A stretch of DNA of 47,712 nt from JAKVCB01 sp963578605 (GCA_963578605.1 CAUZEA010000038.1:1-47712), one strand, 5' to 3'; shown: positions 35,938 through 46,068, counted from the stretch's first letter. Numbers and translations: made by a program. Notes: a model not told the origin generated them from the sequence alone.

Positions 35938-36386
35938 CCGTTCAACGATGATATCGAACTGGTTTTCACCCCCGTCTGTCAAGACGGTGTACCGCAGCCC
36001 CGACGTAGCGAAGCTGGTGTGCTTGCGGTCAATAATCTCGGGTACAAATCGGACCTCGTCGCGGTCGCCCTTGAAGGGGGGGGGGTGACCAGCGCTTCGT
36101 GGTCACCCTCAACCACTCCGTCGCCAGATTCGAAGGTACCCAACTGGTACGAGCCATCCTCCTGGATCGCGCCTCGCGCACCGACCCGATGTTCACCAGT
36201 CACGGACCGAAACTGAACAAGTCCGCCGGCCAGAGGTGTGCCGTCTGGGAAGGTAACTGTACCGCCGACCGGATACGTCCGCACGCCGCCCGAGCCGCAA
36301 CCGACCAGTAGAATTAACGCCAGTGACCTTAAGAGTAGATGCCTCGAAAGTAGATGCAGTGTAGAAGACATTTCTTTGATTGGCAT
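35926..36386 (-). CDS. Planctomycete lipoprotein with transthyretin-like domain, frameshifted at a C10 tract
   Basis: The protein starts at 36386 (MPIKEMSST), with GGAG six bases upstream. It has a lipoprotein signal ending LILLVGC and then TYPVGGTVTFPDGTPLAGG, a carboxypeptidase-regulatory/transthyretin-like domain common in Planctomycetota. As read, the frame runs to a stop at 35979. At the run of ten C (36076-36085 on the plus strand as G) a shift of one base restores a family-like end: FKGDRDEVRFVPEIIDRK and then TSFATSGLRYT, to a stop at 35926-35928. The interruption is therefore a homopolymer indel. It may be sequencing error, a true mutation, or slipped-strand phase variation. Confidence 0.65.
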
Positions 36387-36701
36387 CGCCATCTCCACGA
36401 TTTGTCAAGTAACCGGCGCCCACTTTAACGCGACAAAAATCAATCCAACGCACCGCCAACCGCTAATACAATACCTAATACCTTAATGTATATCAATCAT
36501 ACCTATCAATGGCGGTTTCAAAGCAGGTCAAGCAGGTTGGCTATGACTGTCCAGGCCACAATTTCGCGGACCTCAGCCTCTGCCGCAGATTGTCTGATGC
36601 CCGTGGCGGAGGGTTCCTCTGGTATGCCCCGGTCGAGGGAGTTTGTCAGCGTCAGCCCGGACACCTTTCCTTCGGCCGCACACCGGATTAAACTACTCTA
36701 T
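36387..36701. other. Divergent intergenic region before the large PVC cytochrome gene
   Basis: About 315 bp without a credible gene. The frame of the next gene is open from 36486, but the added 72 residues have no signal or domain character, so I place this in the promoter region. Short AT-rich stretches with TAATAC repeats lie near 36466-36482. Confidence 0.5.
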
Positions 36702-39700
36702 ATGATGCAGTGTGTACTCAAAATCTTGACCATCGTCATGACGTTGGTCGGTTCAGTTCAAGCCGATGGAAATGGATATATTCGTCTCTTCAACGGTAAA
36801 GACCTCACTGGCTGGAGTGGCGACCGGTCCGTTTGGTCGGTCCGGGACGGCGCCATTACCGGCACGACGACCGCAGATGCACCTCTGGAGCAGAATACGT
36901 TTCTCATCTGGCAAGGAGGTGAGTTCACCGACTTCAACCTGGAACTGGAGTACCGCATCGTCAACGGTAACAGCGGTATCCAATACCGAAGCCAGGTGCT
37001 TGACCCGAATGCGTGGGTGGTTGGGGGCTACCAGGCGGATATTGATTCCGGATCGAACTACACCGGTATTCTTTATGAGGAACAGGGACGGGGAATCCTT
37101 GCACAACGGGGTCAGCGGGTGGTCATTAGCACCGACGGCGACCCTGCCGTCACGTCCTTTGCCGATGCGGCCGTGTTGCAACAATCCATTCGCCCGTCCG
37201 AATGGAACCATTATGCCATCGTGACCCGCGGCCGTGTGTTGCGTCACGTGATCAACGGCCAGGTGATGAGCGAAACGGTGGATTACCCGGTCGACGCGGG
37301 GGCCTCGTCGGGCATCTTAGCACTTCAGGTGCACAAGGGGCCGCCGATGACCGTCCAATTCCGGAACATTCGGCTGAAGCGTGAGGAAGAATCGGTGGTG
37401 TCGAAACCGGAAAGTACGGAAAGGCAAACCATCGCCCAATCTGCCACACCCGTCGAAGCCCTTTCGCTATTACCCGGCTTCCATGCCGAACTCCTTTACT
37501 CTGTGCCACGCGACGAGCAGGGTTCCTGGGTGGCGATGACGGTTGATCCGAACGGGCGACTGATCACTTCCGACGAGGGCGGTCACCTCTACCGCGTGAC
37601 GCCGCCGGTGTTGGGTGACGTGGCTAGCAATACACGCGTTGAGCGACTCGACAAGATCCCGCTGGGCATGGCCCAGGGTCTCGCCTGGGCAAACGACAGC
37701 CTTTACGTCGTCGTCAATGGTAAAGGCTTTGATGGTAATAGCCACGGTCTTTATCGAGTGCGCGACACGGACGGGGACGGGGACCTTGACAAGGTTCAGC
37801 GGCTGCGTCGCTTTAAAGGTGCCGGGGAACACGGTCCCCACGCTGTGTTGCCTGGTCCCAAGGGCAAGTCCCTGTACGTGATCGGAGGCAACCACACGCT
37901 TGTTCCCGAGCCGGAACATTCGCTTGTGCCCCGCGTATGGGGCGAAGATTATCTCTTGTCCCGACTCTGGGATGCGAGCGGGCACGCCGTTGGAATCCTT
38001 GCCCCGGGGGGATGGATTTGCCGTACCGATCCCGAGGGCAAGTCCTGGGAGTTGGTCAGCATCGGATATCGAAACCCGTACGACCTCGCGTTCAACAAAG
38101 ATGGAGAGCTGTTTACATACGACGCCGACATGGAATGGGACATTGGTGCACCGTGGTTTCGACCGACGCGGGTCTGCCACGTGACCAGCGGCAGTGATTT
38201 TGGCTGGCGAAGCGGCAGCGGAAAATGGCCTGCGTATTTTCCCGACAGCTTACCCGCGACGGTCAACATTGGTACCGGTTCGCCGACGGGAATCACCTTT
38301 GGTTATGGAGGCAACTTTCCACAACAATATCGCGATGCCCTCTTCATCTGTGATTGGAGTTTCGGAAAGCTGTATGCTGTGCACTTGGAGCCGAGCGGCG
38401 CCACGTATCGCAGCGAAGTCGAAGAGTTTCTGACCGGAGCACCTCTGCCGCTTACCGACGTCGTGTTGAACCCGAGTGACGGAGCGATGTACTTCACGAT
38501 CGGTGGCCGCAACACCCAATCCGGTTTGTACCGCGTGACGTACGATGCCACGGGAGCGGCCGGCAATAGACTCCCGCCGAACGAGCCTCACAAAGCTGAC
38601 ACCGCCGCAGTGCCCACCCCGCAACCAAACCCTCCCACCGCAGCACTGCGCCGGCGGTTGGAGCAGTGGCACGGCCGCGAAGATTCCACCGCCATCGACA
38701 TGGCATGGCCCTATTTGAATCACCCAGATCGCTTTGTTCGCTATGCCGCACGTATTGCAATCGAGTCCCAACCTGTCGACCAGTGGCAGCAGCGGGCGCT
38801 GGCTGAAACCCGGCCACGGGCTCTTATCGAGACCATGGTCGCCCTGGCCCGGCATGGTAATCCCGCAGACGGGGAGCTACCACGTCAGATGGTCGCGGCA
38901 CTTGACCGGTTCGGTTGGTCCGACCTCTCTCAGCCGCAGCAACTGGCACTCATGCGTGCCTACGGGCTCATCCTCATACGACTTGCTCCTGACGACGAAG
39001 TCACGCAGGCAGCGTTGACTGGCCGCCTTGACCGTCATTTTCCGGCTGCTGATATCAACTTGAACCGGGAGTTGAGTCGTTTGTTGAGTTTCCTGGGCGC
39101 ACCGGCCGTTGTCGACAGGACTCTTTCGCTGTTGGCAGCTGCACCTACGCAAGAAGGACAAATTCACTACATTTACGTGCTGCGATCTGTGATTGCAGGT
39201 GCGTCGCTCGCACAGCAGCGCCAATACTTCCGGTGGTTTCAGCAGGCACACGATTTGCGCGGCGGCCATAGTCTGGAAGGGTTCCTGCAGAACATGAAGA
39301 AAGAGGCCGCGGAGAAGCTCAGCGAAGAACGCCGCCAACAGCTTGCGGACGTTTTGAAGGCGACGGACGAAAGCAACAAAGGCGTCGACGAGTTGGCCGG
39401 GCGACCGGTCGTTAAAAAATACACCGTTCCCGACGTGCTCCAGCCGCTGCAACCGGGGCTCCGCGGTCGAAACTTCGCCCAAGCTCGGCGGTTGTTTGCT
39501 ACCGCCCAATGTTTTAAATGCCATCGGGTGGGTGACGAAGGTGGCGCGACTGGACCTGACCTCACGGCGGTTGGACGCCGCTTCAGCCATCGCGACCTGG
39601 TCGAAGCAATCATTGAACCGAATAAGGTCATTTCCGATCGCTATCGGGCGACGACGTTCGTGTTGGAAGACGGGCGGGTCGTGAGTGGCCGTGTGGCCAA

Positions 39701-39917
39701 TCTGAGCGCCGATCAAATCATGGTGGTCACGAACATGCTGGCCCCGGGAGATTTGACGTCAATTGATCGTCACGAAATCGAGTCGTTTGCTCCGGTAGCC
39801 ACGTCAGAAATGCCCGCCGGGCTGCTTAACACATTCACCCAGGACGAGATTCTCGACCTGATGGCGTATCTCATCTCCGGTGGCGACCGCGACCACGAAG
39901 CCTTTCGTGACCAATAA
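36702..39917 (+). CDS. Secreted PVC-type fusion: DUF1080 domain, beta-propeller dehydrogenase-like, HEAT repeats, cytochrome c
   Basis: From the ATG at 36702 (or 36705) the protein has 1071 residues, with a signal peptide (MMQCVLKILTIVMTLVGSVQ). DUF1080 (3-keto-disaccharide hydrolase/LamG-like; LFNGKDLTGW, NSGIQYRSQV) fills about 25-230. A PVC-type propeller (LPGFHAELLYSVPRD) spans about 255-630 and a helical HEAT-like region about 650-900. A C-terminal cytochrome c domain carries CFKCH at about 937-941. These proteins sit outside the cytoplasm and are thought to pass electrons from glycan or polyol oxidation into haem. Fusing DUF1080 with the propeller suggests sugar-acid or keto-glycoside chemistry. 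The upstream frame extension to 36486 lacks signal character. Confidence 0.8.
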   Translation: MMQCVLKILTIVMTLVGSVQADGNGYIRLFNGKDLTGWSGDRSVWSVRDGAITGTTTADAPLEQNTFLIWQGGEFTDFNLELEYRIVNGNSGIQYRSQVLDPNAWVVGGYQADIDSGSNYTGILYEEQGRGILAQRGQRVVISTDGDPAVTSFADAAVLQQSIRPSEWNHYAIVTRGRVLRHVINGQVMSETVDYPVDAGASSGILALQVHKGPPMTVQFRNIRLKREEESVVSKPESTERQTIAQSATPVEALSLLPGFHAELLYSVPRDEQGSWVAMTVDPNGRLITSDEGGHLYRVTPPVLGDVASNTRVERLDKIPLGMAQGLAWANDSLYVVVNGKGFDGNSHGLYRVRDTDGDGDLDKVQRLRRFKGAGEHGPHAVLPGPKGKSLYVIGGNHTLVPEPEHSLVPRVWGEDYLLSRLWDASGHAVGILAPGGWICRTDPEGKSWELVSIGYRNPYDLAFNKDGELFTYDADMEWDIGAPWFRPTRVCHVTSGSDFGWRSGSGKWPAYFPDSLPATVNIGTGSPTGITFGYGGNFPQQYRDALFICDWSFGKLYAVHLEPSGATYRSEVEEFLTGAPLPLTDVVLNPSDGAMYFTIGGRNTQSGLYRVTYDATGAAGNRLPPNEPHKADTAAVPTPQPNPPTAALRRRLEQWHGREDSTAIDMAWPYLNHPDRFVRYAARIAIESQPVDQWQQRALAETRPRALIETMVALARHGNPADGELPRQMVAALDRFGWSDLSQPQQLALMRAYGLILIRLAPDDEVTQAALTGRLDRHFPAADINLNRELSRLLSFLGAPAVVDRTLSLLAAAPTQEGQIHYIYVLRSVIAGASLAQQRQYFRWFQQAHDLRGGHSLEGFLQNMKKEAAEKLSEERRQQLADVLKATDESNKGVDELAGRPVVKKYTVPDVLQPLQPGLRGRNFAQARRLFATAQCFKCHRVGDEGGATGPDLTAVGRRFSHRDLVEAIIEPNKVISDRYRATTFVLEDGRVVSGRVANLSADQIMVVTNMLAPGDLTSIDRHEIESFAPVATSEMPAGLLNTFTQDEILDLMAYLISGGDRDHEAFRDQ

Positions 39918-40016
39918 AAGCCTGGGACTGCGCGTCATCGGGGCGAGTCCAACGGCAGGAACGTGCCCGGTCCACAAGGAACGATAAGCCCCGGCGAAGA
40001 ACTTCGCTAAACGGAT

Positions 40017-41453
40017 TTACGCGATCAACTCCTCTACGACGCGTGCCTTGTGGACCCGCGTATCCGTCACGTTTTCCTCGAAACCCTGCACGTTGTAGGT
40101 GACCCGTTCATGGTCCAGTCCCATCTGGTGAAGGACGGTGGCAAAGAGATCGGGTACACCGAGCGGTCCGTCGACGGCGGCATAACCTAGTTCGTCGGTT
40201 GCGCCATGCACATGGCCCGCTTTAAGGCCACCTCCTGCTAATAAGAGGGAAAATCCGTGTGGATTGTGGTCCCGCCCCGTCCCCCCTTGAGAAGTCGGCA
40301 GACGACCGAACTCGCCAGTCCAAATGACGAGTGTTTGATCCAAGAGACCGCGCTGTTTAAGGTCGGTGATTAATCCGGCAGAGGGCAAATCGGTTTGGCG
40401 GCAAATAACAGGCAACTTCGTGTCGATTTTTCCGTGGTGATCCCACACGTTGTGCGGCCCGGGCGACAGCACCTGTACAAAGCGGACTCCCCGCTCCACC
40501 AGCCGGCGGGCCAGTAACAGTCGCTGGCCATACGATGCAGTGACCGGATCGTTGAGTCCGTAGAGTCGGCCGGTTGCTTCTGTCTCTCCGGACAGATCAA
40601 GCTCATCAGCGGCACGCAGCTGCATGCGGGCCGCCAGTTCGTAGTTTTGAATGCGGGACGCAAGGTCTGCTTCGTGGGGATATCGTTGCCGGTGGAACTC
40701 GTTCAATTGGTCCAGCATGCGGAGGTTGTTTTCCTGAATACCTGCCGGCCGGGCCTCTGCAGGATGCAGGTTGAGAATTGGATCTCCCTCGGAACGGAGT
40801 TCAGTGCCACGGAACTGGGCTGGCAGCCAGGCGTTGGTAATCTGCATTGCCCCACCACTGTGAAACATACCGGGGTCACGGAGCAGGACATAACCGGGCA
40901 GATTTTGATTTTCGCTACCCAGGGCATACACGGTCCATGCGCCCAGTGCCGGGCGACCAGGCCGATTGTTGCAGGTGCACATCATGTAGGTTGCGCCGGG
41001 ATGGTTCGGGTCGGTGCTTACCATCGAGCGCACGACACAGAGGTCATCTACCACCGAGCGGAGCTGCGGAACCAGTTCGGAAAACTCGATGCCGGACTGC
41101 CCGCCAGGTTGAAAACGGAAAGGGGTGCTCTTAAGCGGTTCTTCTGACGGGGTATTCGTATTGCCACCGCGGATGTTTGGTACGTGCTCGCCGGCGCGAT
41201 GCTGCAGTTCGGGCTTCGGATCAAACAGGTCCATCTGGCTGGGCCCGCCGTTCTGGAAGACCATGATCACCGACTTCGCAGGACCGGGGAAATGACCAAG
41301 CCGGGGCGAAAGATCCCGATCGGTGCCCACCGACGCCTGAACCTCCTGGTCCTTTAACAGGCAACCCAAGGCTACCGCGCCAAAACCAAGGCTCGAATGC
41401 TCGAGGAAACGGCGCCGGGAAGCAACTGCAACCGGTAATGTTGGGGAAGACAT
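40017..41453 (-). CDS. DUF1501 family exported protein
   Basis: This 478-residue protein begins with a twin-arginine-like signal (SRRRFLEHSSLGFGAVALG). It has the DUF1501 pattern: GGPSQMDLFDPKP, NHPGATYMM, VIWTGEFGRLPTSQGG and GHVHGATDELGY, resembling the alkaline phosphatase/sulfatase superfamily fold. DUF1501 proteins are almost always paired with DUF1549/DUF1553 proteins in Planctomycetota. The upstream gene (41563-43902, same strand) is that partner, 109 bp away, so the two form an operon. The enzyme activity of the pair is unknown; proposed roles are in extracellular degradation. Confidence 0.88.
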   Translation of the reverse strand: MSSPTLPVAVASRRRFLEHSSLGFGAVALGCLLKDQEVQASVGTDRDLSPRLGHFPGPAKSVIMVFQNGGPSQMDLFDPKPELQHRAGEHVPNIRGGNTNTPSEEPLKSTPFRFQPGGQSGIEFSELVPQLRSVVDDLCVVRSMVSTDPNHPGATYMMCTCNNRPGRPALGAWTVYALGSENQNLPGYVLLRDPGMFHSGGAMQITNAWLPAQFRGTELRSEGDPILNLHPAEARPAGIQENNLRMLDQLNEFHRQRYPHEADLASRIQNYELAARMQLRAADELDLSGETEATGRLYGLNDPVTASYGQRLLLARRLVERGVRFVQVLSPGPHNVWDHHGKIDTKLPVICRQTDLPSAGLITDLKQRGLLDQTLVIWTGEFGRLPTSQGGTGRDHNPHGFSLLLAGGGLKAGHVHGATDELGYAAVDGPLGVPDLFATVLHQMGLDHERVTYNVQGFEENVTDTRVHKARVVEELIA

Positions 41454-41562
41454 CAGCTGTGCCTTTGCTCACTTGTCAGCCGGTTTCGCCAATCAGCCAT
41501 GGTCAGTGGGTTGACAACGAACATTGAATAACAAAACACAATCGCTGCGAATCTGAAGTAAC

Positions 41563-43902
41563 TCACTCCACGTACAAGAACTCGTTTGCGCTCATTAACG
41601 TCTGGCACAGGCAGGCCAGCGCGGCGACCGAAACGTCATCCGGCGGCACGTCAATACTACTATAAACGCGTGCCTGTTGTTTTACAAGCTCACGGCTCCA
41701 CGTCTGCTCTTCCGGACGTGGCTTGCGCCCAAAGGCCAGCCGGTAGGCGAGTTCGATCTGCCCGTCCACAGAATCGCCTCCCTCTTGTGCAACGCGGTGG
41801 GCAAAATATTTCGCATGTTCGAGCACGACCGCATCGTTCATCATGGTCAGTGACTGCAGGGGAGCTGCCACCTGGTCGCGCTGGCACACGCAACCGGTAA
41901 CCGTTGGTTTATCAAACACGCTTAGAAACGACGGGTTGTAAATCCGCCGGTTCGTCAGGTAGAGACTCCGACGCCACTGCGAGGTGGCCGTCGGCAGTCC
42001 TTCCCGGGCAACCGTAATTCTGCCAGTGGGAGAATAACTTAAAGGCACCGGCGGCCCATCGAGTGAGGTGTCCAACTTTCCGCTGATGGCCAATATCGTG
42101 TCGCGAATCGCCTCGGCCTGTAAACGCCGCAGCCGTGCCCGCCACAAAAGGTGATTTGCGGGATCGACCGCGTGTGGAGTGGCCTGCTCTTCTTCCTGCA
42201 CTCCGGGATCCGCCGTGGGCACTCGAAACGACGCCTGGCGGTAGCTCGTCGACATCATGATCTGTTTGATCAATGGCTTGAAATGCCAGCCCCGGTCGAC
42301 AAACTCGGCTGCCAACCAGTCGAGTAACTGCGGATGCGTTGGCGCCGCGCCGGAGGTACCCAGGTTTTCGGGCGTTGCTACGATGCCTTCGCCCAGCAGC
42401 TGTTGCCACACGCGGTTGACCATCACCCGGGCGACCAACGGCGAGGCGGGTGACTGCCGGTCGGTCAGCCACCGGGCCAACATCGTACGGTATTGGCTGG
42501 TGTGTTCCGCCGGCGGCACTTGCAGCAGCCACTGGGTGTACGCGTCCGAAAGTACAGCCAGAAATCGCGGCGGGACTTCCTGGCGGGGCTGTAGATAATC
42601 TCCCCGGTAAAAGACATGTGCCACGGGTGGCGGGCTCACGTCGGCCATGCCCATGATCCAACCGTGCTCGAGGCGCTGATCGTTGAGTTGGTCAATCTGA
42701 TGCTGAAACCTGCCGACGGCGTCCTGGTCGGATTCGCTCAACGCAGCCGTCACCTCTCGGTCGATGGCTTGAACCTCCTGATCGTATTTTTCGACCAGTT
42801 CCTTATCTTGATCGTTCCGCTCGCTTGCGGCCAGATCGAGCGCTGCCTTCAGCTTGTCTCGGTCGGATTCGGGAACAGACGTTAGCTTTGCATCTCGTAG
42901 CGCCAGTGCGTAGGGACGGCGCACTGTTGCAATCTCACGGTCCACCTTTTCTACTTGTTGATCGATCTCTGCGTTGTGCTGGCTAAGTTTCGCGAACTCA
43001 GGGGCGGGTATGTCGGGCAGGGCCCGCTCTTCTGGCGATTTCCAGTTGGCGGGATAGTCAACGGCATTCAGCGCAGGGCCGAACAGTCCCATGATCGAGT
43101 AGTAGTCTTCTTGGGAAATCGGCTCAAATTTATGGTCGTGACAGCGAGCACAGCTGAGGCTCAGCCCCAGTAGACTTGTTCCAAGTTGGGTTACCGTGTC
43201 GTGCAACACCGACCAAACGATAAATGGGCGCTTATCCTCTCCGCTGATGTCTTCACAACAGCGAAAATATCCCGTGGCTACCAGGTGTTCGACAATCTCA
43301 GGCGTGTATCGGGTTGCACTGCGCCAGTCGACCATTTCGTCGCCAGCGACCTGTTCAGCGAGGAAGCGATGGTAAGGTTTGTCCTCATTAAACGATCGTA
43401 CCACGTAGTCGCGGTAGCGCCATTTTCCCTTGGTGAATCCAATGGGTGGACCAAAGTCGTCGTCGAAGCTGATCGTATCGGTGTAACCAACAATGTCCAG
43501 CCAATGGCGGCCCCAGCGGACCCCAAATTGTGGCGAGGTCAGTAGCTGGTCGACCAACTGCTCGTACGCATCCGACCGGGTGTCGTACAGAAAAGCGTCG
43601 GTTTGGGCCGGCGTGGGTGGCAATCCAAGGAGGTCAAAATACACCCGACGGACCAGTCGACCACGGTCAGCATCTGGAGAAAGGCAAAGTCCCTGCGCTG
43701 CAAGCCTGGCGACAACGAACGCATCGATCGGGGTGCGGACGCGGTCCGCCTGGTCAAAGTCCGGTACCACGGGCCGCACCAGGGGTCGAAAAGCCCAATG
43801 CTGTTGCGCAGCAGCATCCCCGGGTGCGTTGCCGAGAGCCGCTGGGGGCCAGGCAACCGCCAAGTGTACCAAGCCAAGACCGACTACTAATCGAAGAAAC
43901 AC
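41563..43902 (-). CDS. DUF1549/DUF1553 family exported protein
   Basis: From the GTG at 43902 this is about 780 residues, with a signal peptide (VFLRLVVGLGLVHLAVAWPP). DUF1549 follows, with SLSCARCHDHKFEPI as its conserved cysteine-histidine motif. A coiled-coil linker rich in charged residues covers about 300-380. DUF1553 follows, with VARVMVNRVWQQLLGEGIV and a conserved C-terminal end. The frame is open to 43935, but the GTG starts the signal peptide and has an AAGGG upstream. The protein pairs with the DUF1501 gene downstream in an operon. No cytochrome c domain (PSCyt1) is fused at the N-terminus, unlike several family members. Confidence 0.85.
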   Translation of the reverse strand: MFLRLVVGLGLVHLAVAWPPAALGNAPGDAAAQQHWAFRPLVRPVVPDFDQADRVRTPIDAFVVARLAAQGLCLSPDADRGRLVRRVYFDLLGLPPTPAQTDAFLYDTRSDAYEQLVDQLLTSPQFGVRWGRHWLDIVGYTDTISFDDDFGPPIGFTKGKWRYRDYVVRSFNEDKPYHRFLAEQVAGDEMVDWRSATRYTPEIVEHLVATGYFRCCEDISGEDKRPFIVWSVLHDTVTQLGTSLLGLSLSCARCHDHKFEPISQEDYYSIMGLFGPALNAVDYPANWKSPEERALPDIPAPEFAKLSQHNAEIDQQVEKVDREIATVRRPYALALRDAKLTSVPESDRDKLKAALDLAASERNDQDKELVEKYDQEVQAIDREVTAALSESDQDAVGRFQHQIDQLNDQRLEHGWIMGMADVSPPPVAHVFYRGDYLQPRQEVPPRFLAVLSDAYTQWLLQVPPAEHTSQYRTMLARWLTDRQSPASPLVARVMVNRVWQQLLGEGIVATPENLGTSGAAPTHPQLLDWLAAEFVDRGWHFKPLIKQIMMSTSYRQASFRVPTADPGVQEEEQATPHAVDPANHLLWRARLRRLQAEAIRDTILAISGKLDTSLDGPPVPLSYSPTGRITVAREGLPTATSQWRRSLYLTNRRIYNPSFLSVFDKPTVTGCVCQRDQVAAPLQSLTMMNDAVVLEHAKYFAHRVAQEGGDSVDGQIELAYRLAFGRKPRPEEQTWSRELVKQQARVYSSIDVPPDDVSVAALACLCQTLMSANEFLYVE

Positions 43903-44273
43903 AGCCTGGTCCCTTTGGGATGCATGCGGTGACAAAAGGCACCCGGAAGTTCAGTGGTCCCAAGCGAAGATTCCCAAGTGCAAGGGTCATTACCCACAAC
44001 TGTTATTAGAAACAACTTTAAAGCTCGGATCAAGGTTAAGGGTAAACCAATAAGCAGCCGTATTCTGCCGTGGGGTCCTCCACAAACGTCAGTATAGGGG
44101 AAAAATGGTTGTTGCTGTGTGGATAGAAAACCAGCACGTGGTTCCATTTCGTCGCGACACCAACCCACACCGCCAACCAATTCAGCTTGGGCAACACCAG
44201 GGAGATGTTGAAATCGGCGTGGCTTTCGATGGGGCTTTCGATACCGTTGGGCAAACACGCGTTGGTGGCGAGT
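43903..44273. other. Intergenic stretch between DUF1549/1553 gene and second aldolase
   Basis: About 370 bp with no identifiable gene; open frames here have no family resemblance. It must hold the promoter of the DUF1549/1501 operon and the 3' end of the aldolase transcript. No clear hairpin terminator was found. Confidence 0.5.
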
Positions 44274-45038
44274 CTAAACTCGCCGAAAGGCGTCCAGTCC
44301 CCGACGGGCGGCACCTTCTAACAGCATGTAGTCGGTCCCGTACGCGAGGAAGGTGAACCCCTGGTCCTGGCGTTGCTGCAATTCTTCCGGCGACCCGCAA
44401 CCGACCCCGGCAGCAATGCCGTGGCGCCGGCTAAGCTCAACGAGCTTCACCAGCGCATCCTCGATTTCTGCGTGCGGTTGCTCGAACGGGTCGAGGCCCA
44501 GAGAAAGACAGAGGTCAAAAGGACCGACGAAAATAGCGTCCAGTCCCGGTACAGCCATAATCTCGTCCAGCCGGTCGAGTGCCTCTTTCGTTTCGAGGAT
44601 CAACGACACCAGGATTTTTTCGTTCGCCTCACGGAAATATTCGCGGCCTTGTTGCATGTATCTGGATGCTCGCAACGGTCCAAAACCGCGTTTACCAACC
44701 GGTGGATATCGCGTGGTGTCAACGATTGCCTGCACCTCATTGGCCGTTCGTACCATCGGTACCAGGATGCCCATCGCCCCGGCATCGAGTGCGCGTTGAA
44801 TCACAATTGGCTCGGCCGTTGCCACACGCACGATCGGATTCGCACGGGTCCCTTCCATCGCCATCATCATGTGTTCGACCCGCTCGATGTCGACGGCACT
44901 GTGTTCGGTCTCGAGCACCAGCCAGTCATACCCTGCGTGGGCCAGGAGTTCGGCGACATGCGGGCTTCCTAATCCCAAAAAGCAGCCAATAGTCGGCTTG
45001 CCGCTCTGAAGCTTTGTGCGTACGCAATAGTCTTTCAT
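44274..45038 (-). CDS. HpcH/HpaI aldolase family protein (second paralog)
   Basis: This 254-residue class II aldolase has the same motif order as the protein encoded at 31502: GCFLGLGSPHVAELLAHAGY, ETEHSAVD, RVATAEPIVIQRALDAGAMG, LILETKEALDRLD and DAIFVGPFDLCLSLG. The ATG at 45038 (MKDYCV) is chosen because the preceding residues of the open frame are not family-like. It is transcribed divergently from the MBL-fold hydrolase. The two paralogs suggest separate oxo-acid substrates or a recent duplication. The metal ligands Glu and Asp are conserved in both. Confidence 0.85.
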   Translation of the reverse strand: MKDYCVRTKLQSGKPTIGCFLGLGSPHVAELLAHAGYDWLVLETEHSAVDIERVEHMMMAMEGTRANPIVRVATAEPIVIQRALDAGAMGILVPMVRTANEVQAIVDTTRYPPVGKRGFGPLRASRYMQQGREYFREANEKILVSLILETKEALDRLDEIMAVPGLDAIFVGPFDLCLSLGLDPFEQPHAEIEDALVKLVELSRRHGIAAGVGCGSPEELQQRQDQGFTFLAYGTDYMLLEGAARRGLDAFRRV

Positions 45039-45184
45039 GGTGATAAACTGCAGCCGTTGGGGAATATATGAGGCGAGTGCTTCGGCGATTGTAGCACTTG
45101 GCCTTGCCGGTTGGCAACTTGCCAACCGGATCAAGGTTCGCTACCTTTAGCCAAGTATTAGAAACGGACTTTTTTAAACCGACC

Positions 45185-46006
45185 ATGACTCTACCTTCGA
45201 CAACGTCCGAGTTGACCCTGAACGAATTGCGTAGCTTTTCGGTTCCTAACGGTTCCTTGACGGCATGGTGGCTTGGGCAATCCGGCTATTTCCTCAAGAG
45301 CCCACAGGGTGTGTTGGTGGTATTGGACCCCTATCTCTCCAACGTGTGCAAGGCTGATGGGGATCGCTACGGAATGGATGCCGATCGTCGCATACCGGCG
45401 CCATTCACACCCGATGAGCTTGTTGGCATTGACCTGTATGTGTTGACGCACTCGCATTTGGATCACATGGACCCGGAGACGATTTCCTCCTATCGCGAAG
45501 CAGGTGGAGTCGGCCCTTACCTGGCTCCTCCGGAAACGTACGAACGTCTCCAGCAGCAGTTTGGCATTCCTGCTGAGCAAATCATGATGACGTGGCCCAA
45601 CAAGTCCCATACCGTAGGTGACTTGACCTTAACCACAACATTTGCGATCGGGTTTGGTGCCGACGATATGACGCACGTCGGTTACCTGGCCTCGCTCGAA
45701 GGTGGTCCAACCTTTTATTTTACCGGGGATACCGCGTACGAGGACCTGGTTGGCCTGGGTGTCCGCGATCGGCATCCCGATGTCATGTTTACTGTGATCA
45801 ATGGAGCTTTTCGTAACTTGGGTCCAGCGGAGGCGGCCAAGTTGGCTAAACTAGTAGATCCGAAAATCGTAATCCCTTGCCACCACGACATGTTCCATTG
45901 CAACACTGCACCCCCCCAAATGCTACAAACGAATTTGATACTGGCTGGAATTGGCGAGAAGTATCACGACTTAGCGCATTTCAAACCGTTCACCTATCCC
46001 GGATGA
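45185..46006 (+). CDS. UlaG-like MBL-fold metal-dependent hydrolase
   Basis: This 273-residue protein begins ELRSFSVPNGSLTAWWLGQS, with the typical GQSGYFLKS and DPYLSN of UlaG-like lactonases. The metal motif is THSHLDHMDP, followed by YFTGDTAYED (Asp ligand) and PCHHDMFHCN near the end. UlaG itself is L-ascorbate-6-phosphate lactonase; related proteins hydrolyse other lactones or N-acyl compounds. The ATG at 45185 is preferred because upstream residues are unrelated. The VOC and SDR genes follow on the same strand within 65 and 9 bp, so all three probably form one catabolic operon. Confidence 0.85.
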   Translation: MTLPSTTSELTLNELRSFSVPNGSLTAWWLGQSGYFLKSPQGVLVVLDPYLSNVCKADGDRYGMDADRRIPAPFTPDELVGIDLYVLTHSHLDHMDPETISSYREAGGVGPYLAPPETYERLQQQFGIPAEQIMMTWPNKSHTVGDLTLTTTFAIGFGADDMTHVGYLASLEGGPTFYFTGDTAYEDLVGLGVRDRHPDVMFTVINGAFRNLGPAEAAKLAKLVDPKIVIPCHHDMFHCNTAPPQMLQTNLILAGIGEKYHDLAHFKPFTYPG

Positions 46007-46068
46007 GTTTGCACCGAACGTGGTGCTTCACAAGGTTAGAACACATTCGTGTTCAGGAGATAAGCAAG

